From assembly GCA_039566865.1 (NCBI GenBank), contig CM076943.1, positions 43,594,663 through 43,658,662 of the forward strand: a stretch of 64,000 bases of DNA, read 5' to 3'. Positions 40,375 through 53,110 of this stretch are shown piece after piece (positions within the stretch are counted from its first letter, which is position 1; each line of letters opens with the position of its first letter). Source of the DNA: Aurelia coerulea. Lineage: Eukaryota > Cnidaria > Scyphozoa > Semaeostomeae > Ulmaridae. Below the pieces are notes generated by a model. The model was not told the origin of the DNA, did not search any database, and saw only the letters and a program-made list of their open reading frames with translations. The position numbers and the translations under genes are program-made.

Positions 40375-40810
40375 ATTTACACCTTTCGTCCACATGTAAA
40401 CGGCATTTCAAGTTACCCTAAACGCATACATTAGAAAACGCTTTCCAAAGTGGATACTTTTGAAAACTTCGCGTTTACATGTGGACAGTCGTAAACGCAT
40501 ACTTTCACGAACGATGACGTCATAGACATTGTATTCACCAATCGCTTTCAGTTGTTTGAAAACGCTGTTTTCGGGTTTACATGTGGACGGTCGTAAACGC
40601 ATACTTTTGTAAATAGTTATGTCAAATCCACCATATTTATCAATTTATCAATGATTTTCAATTGTTTTGGCGTTTACGTGTGGACAGGCTAAAACGCTCT
40701 GTAAATGATCAGTGGACCATTATGTGGATGGAAAACGTTCTATGCGCTTTGCAAATGTAAACGGGTTCGGGTTCGGGTTCGGGTTCGGAAAACGTGTAGA
40801 CGGGGCCTAA
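40375..40810. repeat. Miniature element with GTTTACATGTGGACGG repeats
   Basis: Left end TTTCGTCCACATGTAAACG and right part ending AACGTGTAGACGGGGCCTAA are inversely related. The interior repeats TTTACATGTGGAC and CGTAAACGCATAC. A GGGTTC microsatellite (four units) lies at about 40767-40790. No duplication resolved. Confidence 0.6.
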
Positions 40811-41388
40811 ATGTCTTTTCAAATTTTAGTTGATGTTCCCTCGGGCCTTATCTGCATGAAGTCAGGCTTTGTCTGGTGTTATGATCTTGGCAATGAAATA
40901 ATGTATGACTTAAGTAGTTTTTATGCTTTTTTTATTCAAATCCAAATACACTACCTCCATATGGGGTATGGCAGCAAACATGAACGAAAATTATTACTGA
41001 AACAAAAATTAACAGAAACCAAATATCATGAATTAAAGAAAAGAAACAGAAACAGTAATGTTTAGGGGCAGCAAGACCCTTTGGTTAGAGGCGGGTATTT
41101 GTTTTGCAACAGGACTTGTTTGCTAATGGCAAAATAGGCCACAGAGAGAGGAATCAGTTTCTTAATATCTGAAACCTACAACTTTTTGCTTCTAAGAATT
41201 GAATAAGATCTAAAAAAGATGAGATACACGAATCCATGACTTCCCCTCAGACCAACTTGGCCCAATCAATTATCCATTACAATACGGATGTTTATTTTAC
41301 CAGGCCTAGGCCTAAGTTTGGTTTGTTTGCAATAAAATCACACGTAACACAAGTACAGTACCTCCATCTTTACTTTTAGTGTTTATGA

Positions 41389-41589
41389 AATTTGCCAATT
41401 TGTCTAGATTTGATTAGGCCAACCAACTACGATGTACAAACAGTTCTGATCTCCACTCAAAATAGATAATTTTTAGTGGACACCGGAAACCTTATTTATT
41501 TTGAGTGGAAACCGGAACTGTTTGTACCACAGACGTTGTCATGGTTGGCCTTATCTAATTTAGACCAAATTGGAAAATTTAGCAAACAC
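41389..41589. mobile_element. TA-flanked palindromic miniature (201 bp)
   Basis: Arms run GTGTTTATGAAATTTGCC and GTGTTTGCTAAATTTTCC (right, reverse complement), continuing through TTAGGCCAACCA. TA lies on both sides. No coding capacity. Confidence 0.75.
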
Positions 41590-41681
41590 TAGATAGGTTA
41601 TTTTCATACAAGCACATATGTATCTTAAATTGTATAATAACATACATGATAGATATGATACATACTCATTTTCAGATATGC

Positions 41682-41850
41682 AGGGTGTCCCAAAAAAATT
41701 GTGCCCCGTTTGTCTGAAGATTGCGACAAAACGGCACAGGATTCTCGCAAAGCTTTTGCATGATATTGCTCTTCAGATATTCAATTAAAGTTTGCTACCA
41801 TCCCCATGAAAATTTGTTGAAAAATGATGGAGCTACGACCTTCGGCGTGG
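41682..41850. repeat. Mariner-like end fragment
   Basis: Starts CAGGGTGTCCCAAAAAAATT, like a Tc1/mariner terminus, and continues for about 160 bp to the minisatellite. No matching right end. Confidence 0.45.
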
Positions 41851-41859
41851 TGTACAACC

Positions 41860-42240
41860 ACATACCACCAACCACACCGACCACATACCTCCGACCGCAC
41901 TTACCACCATCCACTTACCCCACTTACCACCGACCATGACAGCCACCGACCACCGACCATAACAACCACCGACCATCGACCAACAAACCACTTACCACTT
42001 ACCACCGGCCAAGAAAACCACTTACCACCGACCAAGAAAACCACTTACCATCGACCAAGGAAACCACTTACCACCGACCAAGAAAACCACTTACCACCGA
42101 CCAAGAAAACCACTTACAACCGACCTAGAAAACCACTTACCACCGACCAAGAAAACCACTTACCACCGACCAAGAAAACCACTTACCACCGACCAAGAAA
42201 ACCACCTACCACCGACCAAGAAAACAACTTACCATCAACC
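41860..42240 (+). repeat. 23-bp minisatellite
   Basis: About a dozen near-perfect units of ACCACTTACCACCGACCAAG plus AAA, preceded by degenerate units. Because 23 is not a multiple of three, an open frame of 183 residues repeats every 69 bases; it is a composition artefact. Confidence 0.9.
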
Positions 42241-42322
42241 AATTTTTTTGCAATTTTTTCTCAAAAATGTCCTTTGTGCACGTGTAGTCTGAATATAGTT
42301 TCGCACTATAAGTTCGTAGTTA

Positions 42323-42710
42323 CACGTTTTTTCTTTTATAAGAAACTGGCTTATAAGAAACTAGTACTAGGATAGCGAAAAAATTAAGAAACTCCAGTAC
42401 TATGCTTGAGAATTGCTAAGAAAATTTTAAAGCCAAACACAAGGAAATCATGGGTAAATTGTGGTTGAGACTTTATATGTTAGTAATATTCATGATAGAT
42501 TTATGTTTTGAATCAAATAGAACTCTCCTTCTCGTTAAAAATTGTGCTGTCTGTCAAGAAACAAATACGTGGCAGTAGTTCTAAATGCATCCAAAATATA
42601 AGAACCACATTAAGAAACTTTTAGTACTGAAAAGCTGAAATTTTCACCTGAAATTAAAAAACTTTTAGTACTATGGGTTTATCCAAGTTTCTTATTAAAG
42701 AAAAAACGTG
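42323..42710 (+). mobile_element. TA-flanked AAGAAACT miniature (388 bp)
   Basis: Ends CACGTTTTTTCTTTTATAAG and, inverted, CACGTTTTTTCTTTAATAAG, with TA on both sides. At least four AAGAAACT words in one orientation. Same family as 27117-27538, with a different interior. Confidence 0.75.
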
Positions 42711-42714
42711 TATC

Positions 42715-44668
42715 GCTTCTGATTAGGCTGATGGACAACCTCGATTCCAGGGCTATCATTGTCTTCAGCCTCTCTTCTTCAGCACAAATGATACCCCTCC
42801 CTTAGACTGATTATATGTTCGTAGGTATAGCTATTGATATGCTGATGGACGCTATAACTACGACTCATGGACATTCCCTTCTAGAAACGGACATGGCCTA
42901 AATCACCTGCTATTTTTTCTCAAAACCACCGACCCTAAATCGCCGCAAAAAGTGGTTTTCCTGCAGTGCTACACTGCAAAACAAGCTATCAGTACTTAGA
43001 TGAATGTTTCTTCAAGCTAATAAAGCAAAAAACTCCTACCTATAAGTGATATTTTGGTTGTTTGGGGGCGCAAAAGAACTCGTAAATTCGCTCGTTACTT
43101 TGAGATTTTGATCGTTGCTGCAGTACAGTCGAACGCGTTGTTCGAACGCTTTTGTTCAATCGAATTGGCGGGAAGTTTGAATTGAAGAAGAATCCAACCT
43201 GGTTCCTAGGGCCAGCTTCCTACGTCAGTACTGACCCTGGTACCGGGCAGGTCAATTTCGCAATTTGATTGGCTATTCGCTAACAAAGGCCTCGTTAATT
43301 ATTCCAAATTCCAAAGGCTTATTGCTTGGCAGAAAATCAGTCAACTTTGGGTCGCTGTCACCGGAAAACGGGACAAAAAATTTAAAAACCGATTTTTAGT
43401 ATACCTTAAAAGTCATAATGTTTCCTAGTTGATGGGGGTTTGAACCCCATCTGTCTGCGCTTGCGGGAGAAATTTGGCATATTTGGTCATTTTGGGGCCC
43501 ATCCCTATTGATTCCCATTCAAAAATGGCCTCCATTTGATCACGATTTCAAAAACATTAGTAGCAATCATGGAGCAGAGAAGGGACTTACAAGGGGTAAA
43601 AGACATAGGCGTATCTGAATTTTTAAGTTTCAAGAAATTTGGGGGTCGTTATGACGTCATAAAAGGGGGTTGAAAAAAATGTTCCGATTTTTTTACCCGA
43701 GGTTACGTTTGGAGTCAATGCTCCATGGTTACTTGACCAATTTCAAAACGGAAAAAATTTTACAAGAGACAACTCATCTGCAAATCTTATAACGAAATTT
43801 GGAATTGGATACCGCCTTCAGGGGCTCCGCGCAGGTGCATTGAAAATGGGGGTAAATTTTTGCCTACCCCATTTTGCACGGTAACTCATATTTGAGCTCG
43901 GAAAAGGGCCTCAAAATGTCAAAATTCGACGGAAAACCACATTCTTTACCTATTTCGACTTTAATTTGCTATTTATCTCTGAAATTGGGAGAATAACGAG
44001 CCATTTCATTTTCGAAGCTGCGGTGAAATTTTCGAAAAATTTCGACTTAGGCCCATTTTCCACTAAAACAAATCGTGCTTATTTTCCTATTAAATGCACT
44101 TGCTAACCCCGGATTAATGTTTAAATACCTTTAACATGGTCGATAAGAGGACCTCAAAGTGTTTGTTTTTAGTTTTTCGAATCATCTACTGCATTATTAG
44201 CGTTAGAGCAACGGCTATTTTTCGTCACAATTTCATACTTTTTCCTCGATGTTTCCGACTTATTACATTGTATGTTATGGATCAAAATCAGCTGACATGC
44301 AGTCATATCTGTCGGACTCAGTTTCCATATGGAGACAAGACTAGAGAGTGTTTGTAATAAACTGTATCTGATAATTTATGCAAAACAAAATGGCGCCCAA
44401 ATGGCCACTTTTGCGGCAACCGGTACCATGGCCAACATCGATGACCTAAGGAAGACAATGGTGGGCCTGGGAACGAGGTTGAGAAGAATCAGCCAATCTC
44501 ATCAAGTTATTTCAAACTTGCATTCTGATTGGTCCAGGAACAAATTTGTTCCTGGCGAGAATTTTTTTGCCGTTTTGAGAAGAGTTAGTCCATAATGCCC
44601 TCAACTGGAGCGACAACAACAACATTAATTCACTTCAATTAGATGAGCGTAAGTTGAGGGTCCTTATG
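42715..44668. other. No recognisable gene
   Basis: Only short frames. An ATGGCGCCC start at about 44390 (plus strand) opens a short frame without a recognised domain or donor. The remaining sequence has no repeat that I can see. Confidence 0.45.
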
Positions 44669-44677
44669 TAGTGAGGC

Positions 44678-45230
44678 TAGACTTATTACGATGAGTCCCT
44701 TGTATCCCTGCGGTACCTTGCTCACAGGGACTCATAATGAAACAGTTAAAAACCTGACCCTATCTTCTGCATTCGATTGATCGAATCTGGGTCGAACGAC
44801 TGCTTCGGCTCAGTTCAACGGTCACTCCTCAGAAAGGAAATGCGATAGAAACCACGGTAAGGAGACACTTAATCAACAAAACTTGGTATTCATCTGAAGA
44901 AGAAAGTTCACTTTACCTGGTGAGTGCAAAATAAGTCTTTTAATGCTGCAATTTCCATGTTTTTAAGACCAAGACATGCCAGAGAAATCTTCAAGTACCT
45001 GTTGCAGCAACTTCCTTCAAATTTAGTCAACTGCGTCAATCGAATTGAAGGTTCAAAACTGATTGTTCTTCGCCAAATCTCGCATTCTGATTGGTATGCT
45101 AGGAATCCCAGCATATTAGGCCTAAATAGGGTCAACGTTTTCAGAGTAATAATATGAGTCTCTGTTGACTGAAGCGCCATCTTGAAGTAAAAGAACACAG
45201 GGAAACAAGAGACTCATCGTCATAAGTCTA
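44678..45230. mobile_element. MULE-like miniature, copy A
   Basis: Termini TAGACTTATTACGATGAGTC and TAGACTTATGACGATGAGTC (right, reverse complement), flanked by a 9-bp duplication TAGTGAGGC at 44669-44677 and 45231-45239. Similarity between the ends extends about 85 bp. A 9-bp duplication is characteristic of Mutator-like elements; assignment is by duplication only. Confidence 0.8.
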
Positions 45231-45264
45231 TAGTGAGGCTACCCCTCCCTGACAACCCCTGACC

Positions 45265-45794
45265 TAGACTTATGACGACGAGTCTCTTGTTTCCCTGTGC
45301 TCTTTGACTTCTTGATAGCGCTTCAGTCAACAGAGACTCATAATATTACTCTGAAAAAGTTGACCCTATTTAGGCCTAATATGCTGGGATTCCTAGCATA
45401 CCAATCAGATTGCGAGATTTGGCAAAGAACAATTAGTTTCGAACCTTCAATTCGATTGACGCAGCTTACTAAATTTGAAGGAAGTTGCTGCAGCAGGTAC
45501 TTGAAGATTTCTCTGCAATGTTTTGGTCTTGAATTGCAGCATTAAAAGACTTATTTTGCACTCACCAGGTAAAGTGAACTTTCTTCTTCAGATGAATACC
45601 AAGTTTCGTGGATTAAGAGTCTGCTTACCGTGGTTTCTATCTCATTTCCTTTCTGAGGAGTGACCTTTGAACAGAGCCGAAGCAGTCGTTCGATCCAGAT
45701 TCGATCAATCGAATGCAGAAGATAGGGTCAGGTTTTTAACTGTTTCATTATGAGTCCTTATGAGCAAGGTACCGCGGGGATACAAGGGACTCAT
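45265..45794. mobile_element. MULE-like miniature, copy B (inverted)
   Basis: Same element as copy A in opposite orientation, 34 bp away. The left end TAGACTTATGACGACGAGTC is intact; the right end stops at GGGACTCATT and lacks the last dozen bases. Together A and B form a 1.1-kb inverted pair. Confidence 0.78.
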
Positions 45795-46195
45795 TGCGCG
45801 AGCGAAGCGAGGGCTTACTATTAGGAAGCACCCGAGCTTCGTTCCTGGTCCACGCATATTTTATTGTTATTCATTGTTATTTTCCGCTGGTCAAAAGGTT
45901 TGCGTCATAAATTTGCATAATATAACAAAAGAAGTCACATTGTGCTCACATGATTTTAGTTGATGGTTTATTGCGTCATTACTAATGGTTTAAGTGAACT
46001 TATTGTTTTGGTTGATCCTTGTTTGAAAGGAAGTTGATTAGCGGTATTTCAGGTATTTCCTTGAGGCAACATTGCTTTCAATTTTGAATGTCGTGCTTTA
46101 CAACTCTTTATTCAATCAAATAAAGAGATTCAAAATAGTTTGTTGTTTGATCTCAATCAATGTCTGAAAACGAACTGAAATAGAAATTGTTTACG
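45795..46195. other. No recognisable gene
   Basis: AT-rich sequence with short frames only. Confidence 0.5.
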
Positions 46196-46199
46196 TTAA

Positions 46200-47061
46200 C
46201 CCTATCCAGACTAGGGGGGCACAAAGTGCCCCCCTAGTAAACTTTTTCACACAGCTCATCGAGTATCTCTTCAATAGTCTAGCTTTTTTGTGACTTTTAG
46301 TTTCTATCTATGAGACATCTTTTCATGTCTATTTCAAAAATTTTGACACTGATTCCGGGGGTCAACACATGACTTTAAATTGAGTGCTCCGCAAAAAAAT
46401 TACCGTTTAAGTCATAGCTTTGGAACCACTGGCTCTATGACAATGAGACAAACATTTTTGAGCTCGTCTTGAAATAAGCTTTCATTTGATATATAGTTTA
46501 TTGATTTTTGATGACGTCATCAACAATTGGTTGTTGCGCATGCGTACTGACGAAAACCATGTTATGGTTCATTTTTGGAAAAATGAGTGACATAAAATGA
46601 TGCAGCAGGTATTTTTATGTATATTTAGCATTTTTTGCTATTTTTAAAAGTAATTTATAATCAATTTTAGACAAAAATCGCTCTTCTTTTCGTATAAAGT
46701 AAATAAATGCTGACATCAGCAAAAATATTAGCGTTACAAAGCAAAAATTTCAAAATAAGAATTACAAGGATATAATCCCTCTATGTTTCAAATATGACAT
46801 CGATATGTTTTATCAATTTGGAGATACAACGTGACAAAATACATGTGGTTTTACACCCAAATTAGCAACATTTGCTGACGTCAGCACTTAATCACGTGAC
46901 ATAAACAAAAACAAATCACATCATCTTGTTTGCCTTATCATGTTTGTTACTTGTGCCAAGTTTCAAGTCTCTAGCACTTATGATTCTATGAAAAACCAGG
47001 GGGGCACTTTGTGCCCCCCCCTAGTCTCCCCAAAGTTTCAAAAAGCCTAGTCTGGATAGGG
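46200..47061. mobile_element. TTAA-flanked miniature element (862 bp)
   Basis: Termini CCCTATCCAGACTAGG on both ends, flanked by TTAA at 46196-46199 and 47062-47065. Each end also has a GGGGGGCAC/GTGCCCCCC hairpin. TTAA duplication is shared by piggyBac and Kolobok; no transposase is present. A 3' fragment of the family is at 2520-2849. Confidence 0.85.
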
Positions 47062-47065
47062 TTAA

Positions 47066-48247
47066 GTTCCTTCGTTTAGGCCCTATGCAACGGTGAGCAA
47101 GGGTCTTTGACACTCACTAAAAAGTGTGCAAGATTTTTCAAACTACAAGGATTTTTAAGAATCTTTTGCGGATTTTTCTTGATGACAAAGGCATATTCGT
47201 CAACAGCGTACGAAATTTCACCAGGTAATAAAACACCACACGATTGTGAGCACTGCAAGGGACTCAAGGGACACATCGCCGATTTTCTTTGCACAGGATC
47301 CTCCAAATCAACTGGAGTCAATAAGTTAGGCAACGTTCAAGAAATCCCGGAGAATGACAAAACTTACTGGAAATCACAAGAAGCTAATAATAATCTCAGC
47401 CCGCTATTTTGAAACGTGATTCTCATTTCTTCCTAATAAAATATTTCTCGTCAGGATGAAAGGACCCGTCAATTTCTGCACATCTGATTTCTGGCTAACA
47501 ACATCGTGAAACACGTCTCTGCCAACATTAAAATACATGATACGCGCACATACTAACGATTTGTTACTTCTAGTCGTCATAAGTGGGTCATAAGTCTACC
47601 CCTGACCAAGATAGGGGAAATTTGCATTGCACATGCGCAAAAATTTCACACGGGTATGAGGTAAAATTCGAAGGGAATGGAAAATGGAAAAGAAGCTTGG
47701 AGCTAGACTAGCTACACTAGTCCCTCGATTTCGCTGTTGTTGTTGTTGCTGATGGCCAGCTCAATGAGGGACTAGTTGCCAGAGAGTGTCTCAAATCGGA
47801 ATTTTCAGAACGAAAAACCTGATTGTAATCTGATTGGAGCATTTCGGCTAAAACAATAGAAATTTTTTTGTAGCCAATCAACTTTTCCTCTCTTGACTTA
47901 TTTTTACTGGAAAACCTCCCTTTGAAGTAGAGGCCTGTTTGGTCTGAGTTTTTCAAGAATGGCGACCGGCGCTGTCGTCGCAGCTTGATCGACCTGAAGA
48001 GCAGAAGCAAATGAAGCTGAAGGAATTTAGCTAGCCATTTGGCATGATGAAGTGGGCACTGGGAAAAGATATTTGTTTGTGCTCTAACAGGAAATGGCAA
48101 AATGTAATGCTGTTGTGATACTTGAGAGGCATTTTCAAGACAGCAGTGAGTGTCAGTCTGTCAGTACACTGCAGTGTAGTGTAGGCCTACTCTAAGTTCA
48201 GGTTAGTGATTTTTTCGTTTACATGTGGCTCGTGTATTTCAATTTCA
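47066..48247. other. No recognisable gene
   Basis: A 101-residue plus-strand frame (47107-47412) and a 127-residue minus-strand frame (47717-48100) have no known motif. A GGCGACCGGCGCTGTCGTCG patch near 47960 could be a promoter-proximal first exon, without support. An AAGATAGGGGAAATTTGCAT tract at about 47609-47628 is mirrored at 53444-53463. Confidence 0.4.
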
Positions 48248-48430
48248 GGGCCTCCGATGACTTGGGGACCGGGGGGCCGGGGGGCCGGGGGGCCACGCCC
48301 CCCCACATGTTTGCAAATCATGCCGTTTTGAAAGGCAGCTCATCATCATGTTATTGTGTTGTGGAAATTTTTTGTATCAAGTTTGGCCTGCCCCCCCCCC
48401 CACTTTTCTGATCTCGTCGGGGGCCTTGAA
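48248..48430. repeat. G/C-run miniature element
   Basis: Ends CAGGGCCTCCGATGAC and CAAGGCCCCCGACGAG (right, reverse complement) with GGGGGCC repeats and poly-C runs. The partial flank match AATTT is too short to count as a duplication. Confidence 0.45.
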
Positions 48431-51400
48431 TTTCTAATATTATCTAACTGCAAGCATGTTACTTGGCAATGTTGGGCTGTTGTACTTTATCACCTTAACA
48501 GTTGTTTTGGTTTGAATGCATTTGATCTGCCAAATAAAACAATCTTAGATATTTTAGAAGTTTAGAATCTTTATAAGTTCCATATGTGATCCAACCCCCC
48601 CCCCCCCCCCCCCACCCCGTGTTTGGATCACATACGAAAAGGAAAGGGTGATATAATTTTTTGCTTGTGATTTAACAAGTACTTGTTACTTTATCACATT
48701 GATGTTGATGTTCTTAATTCATAGGGGTTTGTTTAAAGCAAGATATCTGCTTCATTATTATCAGACCTCGCATCAGTATGCATTTAGGTGGCACTTTTCT
48801 TGGAGAGAGTTTGTCTATCTGATGCAGCAAATCACTTGGAGCAAATATAAAGAACAGTTCCCTTGAAAATTCCTTGTACTTCAGTCCTTCAGATACCACT
48901 TAACTGATTGCTAATGATAATGTATAATGATGATGAAATGTCTAATCTTGTCAAGTCTTTGGTTCCTTCCTTTATCTTTGGTCACTCTGAACTTTGGTCA
49001 CTTTATCTTTGGTCACTTTGATAGGGGGGGCTCTCTCCTCGATTAGTTTACCTATTGAGAGAGCTTCTCCTTTAAATAATTCTCTCTGTGGTGAATTTAT
49101 ATATATATGAAACTGAAACTCCTCTGAAATTTCAAATTTATGTTCACTGTCCATGCTCAATTTTTTCAGAGTCATAAACTGTCTAAAATTCTTTCAAATT
49201 CACATGAATGAAACTTGGTATCAATGTGTTGTTTTCTTGAGTCATGTTTTGATGATTACTGATCACAGCAGCAACAACAACCAAAATACTAATTCCGTGG
49301 TCCGCGTTTTACGCATGTAGCGCTTATGAAAACGAGGCTATCAAGTTATTCCGATTTCAGACACTGTTTGGCAACAAGTCTCTGTATTAGCGACAAATCA
49401 GTTCTAAGGAGCATACAGAGATTGTGTAGCCAGTCTAGCTTGGAGCGCCAGTAGTGTTGACATTTGGTTTGGAGTTTGGACAGGAAGACAAATCTCTCGT
49501 AAATGGTGTTAAAGTCAAGCAGGATTTGCAAAGATTAGTCTACCAAGCATACGTATATCCTTAAAAATCATTAATTATCATTCTCAGATGATTTAATCAT
49601 TCAGTTCAGGCCTAATATTAGGCCCTACTAGCTACTTTGGCATTGGACCTCCTTCCTACTTTGTTAGCCGACAAGACAAGAAGCAGGTTGAATTGTGATT
49701 CTTCGATCAGGCCTATTTAAGTGCGTGGAATACACCCTGTGTCTTTTTAAGCGATATCTCAAAGACAAATGGCAGTTGTTTTGAATTTTAGGGCGATTTT
49801 GTTTTGGCTACAAAACCGAAATATTGATGGATGGTCCCTCTATTATTACTCGCAAAGCACAGGAGATCCCACACCAATAAATGAAATACACATATATTTC
49901 TTTTGAGAAACTAAGGAGTCCGGGGCTGGTAGGCAGTTTCTTAAATTTTTGGGCCATTTTGCTGTCAAAAGTTTCTTATGTGTTTCTTATTTTTTAATGC
50001 CGGAAGTGTTGAGCTAACTTTGTTTGTCTGAAGGGTTCCCAAAGTACTTAGTAAGATCTAAAAACAACTGAGTAACATAATTCGCACTCAAAACAATGTC
50101 CGAACAGTTGCTATAACTGGACAGTGTCAGAACGTTTTTGAGTGCGATGGGAATTTTCGAAAAATTGAGCCTACCGTTTCTTATAAGCGGTTTCGTACAA
50201 AAAAAATACATGTATGATATTGAAGAACATTCCCAGAGAAACAGCTGAGAAACTTTCAGTACTGATAAATCTGATAAATTAAAAAAATTCAGCAGTTCCT
50301 ACTTTCTTATTTTCTTGTTAATTCTTAGCTATTTGTAATTTTTATGAGTTCCTTTTTCAATTTTCCAGATTATTCTGAGAAGACGTTGATGAGCATTGAT
50401 GGTCAATAATGTGCAAACGTTGACCCATTTCTCCTCTTATTGCACAAGATCAACAACTAACAATTGATTCTGCAGACATTCTCGTAGCTCATAGATACAG
50501 TGAAGTCATGAAACATGCAAAAATGCATTTTTCAAGCAGTTGTCTGCTTGTGCAAGAGGGCTCTTCTACAATGTCAGCAAAGAAAACTCCAGGGGGGATA
50601 TGTAAGATGTTGAGGGTATGGGCATATTCCACCCATACGGGTGGCATTTGGAACCAAGAATTTCAAAACAAGAGTCCTTTTTTTGGCAGATTTTTCTTAA
50701 CAATGGGTGGTAGCAATAGCACTAATAAGAAGTATATACATATATTAGTGTAAAGTTCATTCTTATGCCAGTTTACATATCAATAAGATTTCTAGTGTTG
50801 TTCACATATAGCTTAATCTTCAGTTTTAATGAATATATGAATATATTACATGTCAAGATGTATGATTTCTTAGCATTTCTGCCTGTCTGTGGCACTAGCG
50901 TTGTAACAGATGTGCCAAAATGATCTTCAATTTTTTAATCAGCCAACTATGAGATAATTATATATTTCAAAGACTGAGTTAAACTTAGAAAATAATACTG
51001 GATTGTTTATTCTAGAGAAGAAAGTTCATTTCAGCGTACCTCCTGGTGGAAAGCCCCAGTACAGCAATGGATTACTGTAAATCATTTTTGGACATGGCCA
51101 AATATACTGTCTACCAGGGGAGGGGGGTACTTCACTAAAATTCATGCAGGGGTGTGTGCCACCAGGATTTCCAATATGACATAATTCCAGAATTTCTGTC
51201 AGATATTGATACCCTATCCCAGAATATAGGTCAGATATTGATACCCAATCCCAGATTTTGAAGAAATAACAAAAAGCAATTCAATGTTAAAGGGGAATTC
51301 AATTTCAAGGCAAAAGAAAGGATGTCCTCTCAGTCATGGTCGCATACAGAACAAATCAAATAATGTTCTGAATCAATGGGGACATGGTGCTGGGAAAAAT

Positions 51401-51580
51401 TTTTCCAGGTGTACTTGCATTCAACATCCATCCCAGTTCATTGGTTATCTGTGATTGATTTTAATTCACCATGCTTATTGTGAAATCTTTGATCATACTG
51501 TATCATCTTTTATGGTCAAGAGGAAGTAACAAAAATTGGACCAAGAATAATGTTTGACCATTCCTTGACCTGACCATAGG
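48431..51580. other. No recognisable gene
   Basis: Contains a poly-C run (48593-48613), a decayed AAGAAACT miniature (49903-50208) and a G-run element start near 51115 similar to the miniature at 32904. Short frames only. Confidence 0.45.
49903..50208 (-). mobile_element. Decayed AAGAAACT miniature (inverted)
   Basis: Reverse-orientation AGTTTCTTA words and an end TTTCTTATAAGCGGTTTCG followed by TACAAAAAAAATACATGTA match the family tip at 27117 with substitutions. Confidence 0.5.
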
Positions 51581-51728
51581 TCAAATATATTTTTCCAACC
51601 AAAACATGATCAACACATTTGGTAATTTCATTTTCAAAACATGGTCTTTTGACCATTCAACATATTTTCCTACCTTTTCAAACATGTTGCTTTCATAATT
51701 GAGCATCAGGGAATTCTTTCCACTTTTG

Positions 51729-53110
51729 CAGAATTCTAAGAAAATTCCCATTTTCAAATTCTTGTAACAAACAAACCGCAATTTTGCCAAAGTACCCCTA
51801 TATATCAGATGAAAGCTCAAAATTTCCTCTAAAAACCGAAATAAAGGAAGTTGTGCGACAAGCCTGATTTCTGAACTAAAATTTTAATTTTCAGTTAGTT
51901 CTCAAAGGGGTCTGGTAACAGGAAATTCTTGAAATTTTTGCAGAATTCTCCAAATATCAGCATTTTCAAATTCTTGTAACAAGAGAACCGCAATTTTGCC
52001 AAAGTACCCCTATATATCAGATGAAAGTTCAAAATTCCCTCTACAAACCCAAATAAAGGAGGTTGTGCGGCAAGCCTGATTTCTGAACTAAAATTTTAAT
52101 TTTCAGTTAGTTCTCCAAGGGGTCTGGTAACAGGAAATTCTTGAAATTTTTGCAGAATTCTCCAAATATCAGCATTTTCAAATTCTTGTAACAAGAGAAC
52201 CGCAATTTTGCCAAAGTACCCCTATATATCAGATGAAAGTTCAAAATTCCCTCTACAAACCCAAATAAAGGAAGCTGTGCGGCAAGCCTGATTTCTGAAC
52301 TAAAATTTTAATTTTCAGTTTTTTTCTCAAAGGGGTCTGGTAACAGGAAATTCTTGAAATGTTTGCAGAATTCTCCAAATATCAGCATTTTCAAATTCTT
52401 GTAACAAGAGAACCGCAATTTTGCCAAAGTACCCCTATATATCAGATGAAAGCTCAAAATTTCTTCTACAAGCCCATATAAAGGAAGTTGTGCGGCAAGC
52501 CTGATTTCTGAAGTAAAATTTTAATTTTCAGTTAGTTCTCAAAGGGGTCTGGTAACAGGAAATTCTTGAAATTTTTGCAGAATTCTCCAAATATCAGTAT
52601 TTTCAAATTCTTGTAACAAGAGAACCGCAATTTTGCCAAAGTACCCCTATATATCAGATGAAAGCTCAAAATTTCCTCTACAAACCCATATAAAGGAAGT
52701 TGTGCGGCAAGCCTGATTTCTGAAGTAAAATTTTAATTTTCAGTTAGTTCTCAAAGGGGTCTGGTAACAGGAAATTCTTGAAATTTTTGCAGAATTCTCC
52801 AAATATCAGTATTTTCAAATTCTTGTAACAAGAGAACCGCAATTTTGCCAAAGTACCCCTATATATCAGATGAAAGCTCAAAATTTCCTCTACAAGCCCA
52901 TATAAAGGAAGTTGTGCGGCAAGCCTGATTTCTGAACTAAAATTTTAATTTTCAGTTAGTTCTCAAAGGGGTCTGGTAACAGGAAATTCTTGAAATTTTT
53001 GCAGAATTCTCCAAATATCAGCATTTTCAAATTCTTGTAACAAGAGAACCGCAATTTTGCCAAGGGAAACCCCTATATATCAGATGAAAGCTCAGAATTT
53101 AATCTACAAT
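51729..53110 (+). repeat. 212-bp satellite array, about seven units
   Basis: CAGAATTCT marks successive units at about 51729, 51941, 52153, 52366, 52578, 52790 and 53002, giving a period of 212 (once 213). Conserved words include AACCGCAATTTTGCCAAAGT, CCCTATATATCAGATGAAAG and AAAGGGGTCTGGTAACAGG. The first and last units are the most diverged, as in an array maintained by unequal exchange. No coding capacity. Confidence 0.92.

Noticed and set aside
40767..40790. GGGTTC repeats as telomeric sequence
   Set aside because: Only four units, of the wrong sequence for metazoan TTAGGG telomeres, and inside a miniature element.
41860..42240. CRISPR-like array
   Set aside because: The 23-bp units are contiguous with no spacers, and the window is eukaryotic.
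41824..42375. 183-residue Pro/Thr/Lys-rich frame
   Set aside because: It is the translation of the 23-bp minisatellite, open in all repeats because the unit lacks stops.
44390..44600. ATGGCGCCC start as a gene start
   Set aside because: The frame has no recognisable domain or splice donor; promoter-like composition alone is insufficient.
47950..48000. ATGGCGACC start as a gene start
   Set aside because: The frame stops after eight codons and no donor follows closely.
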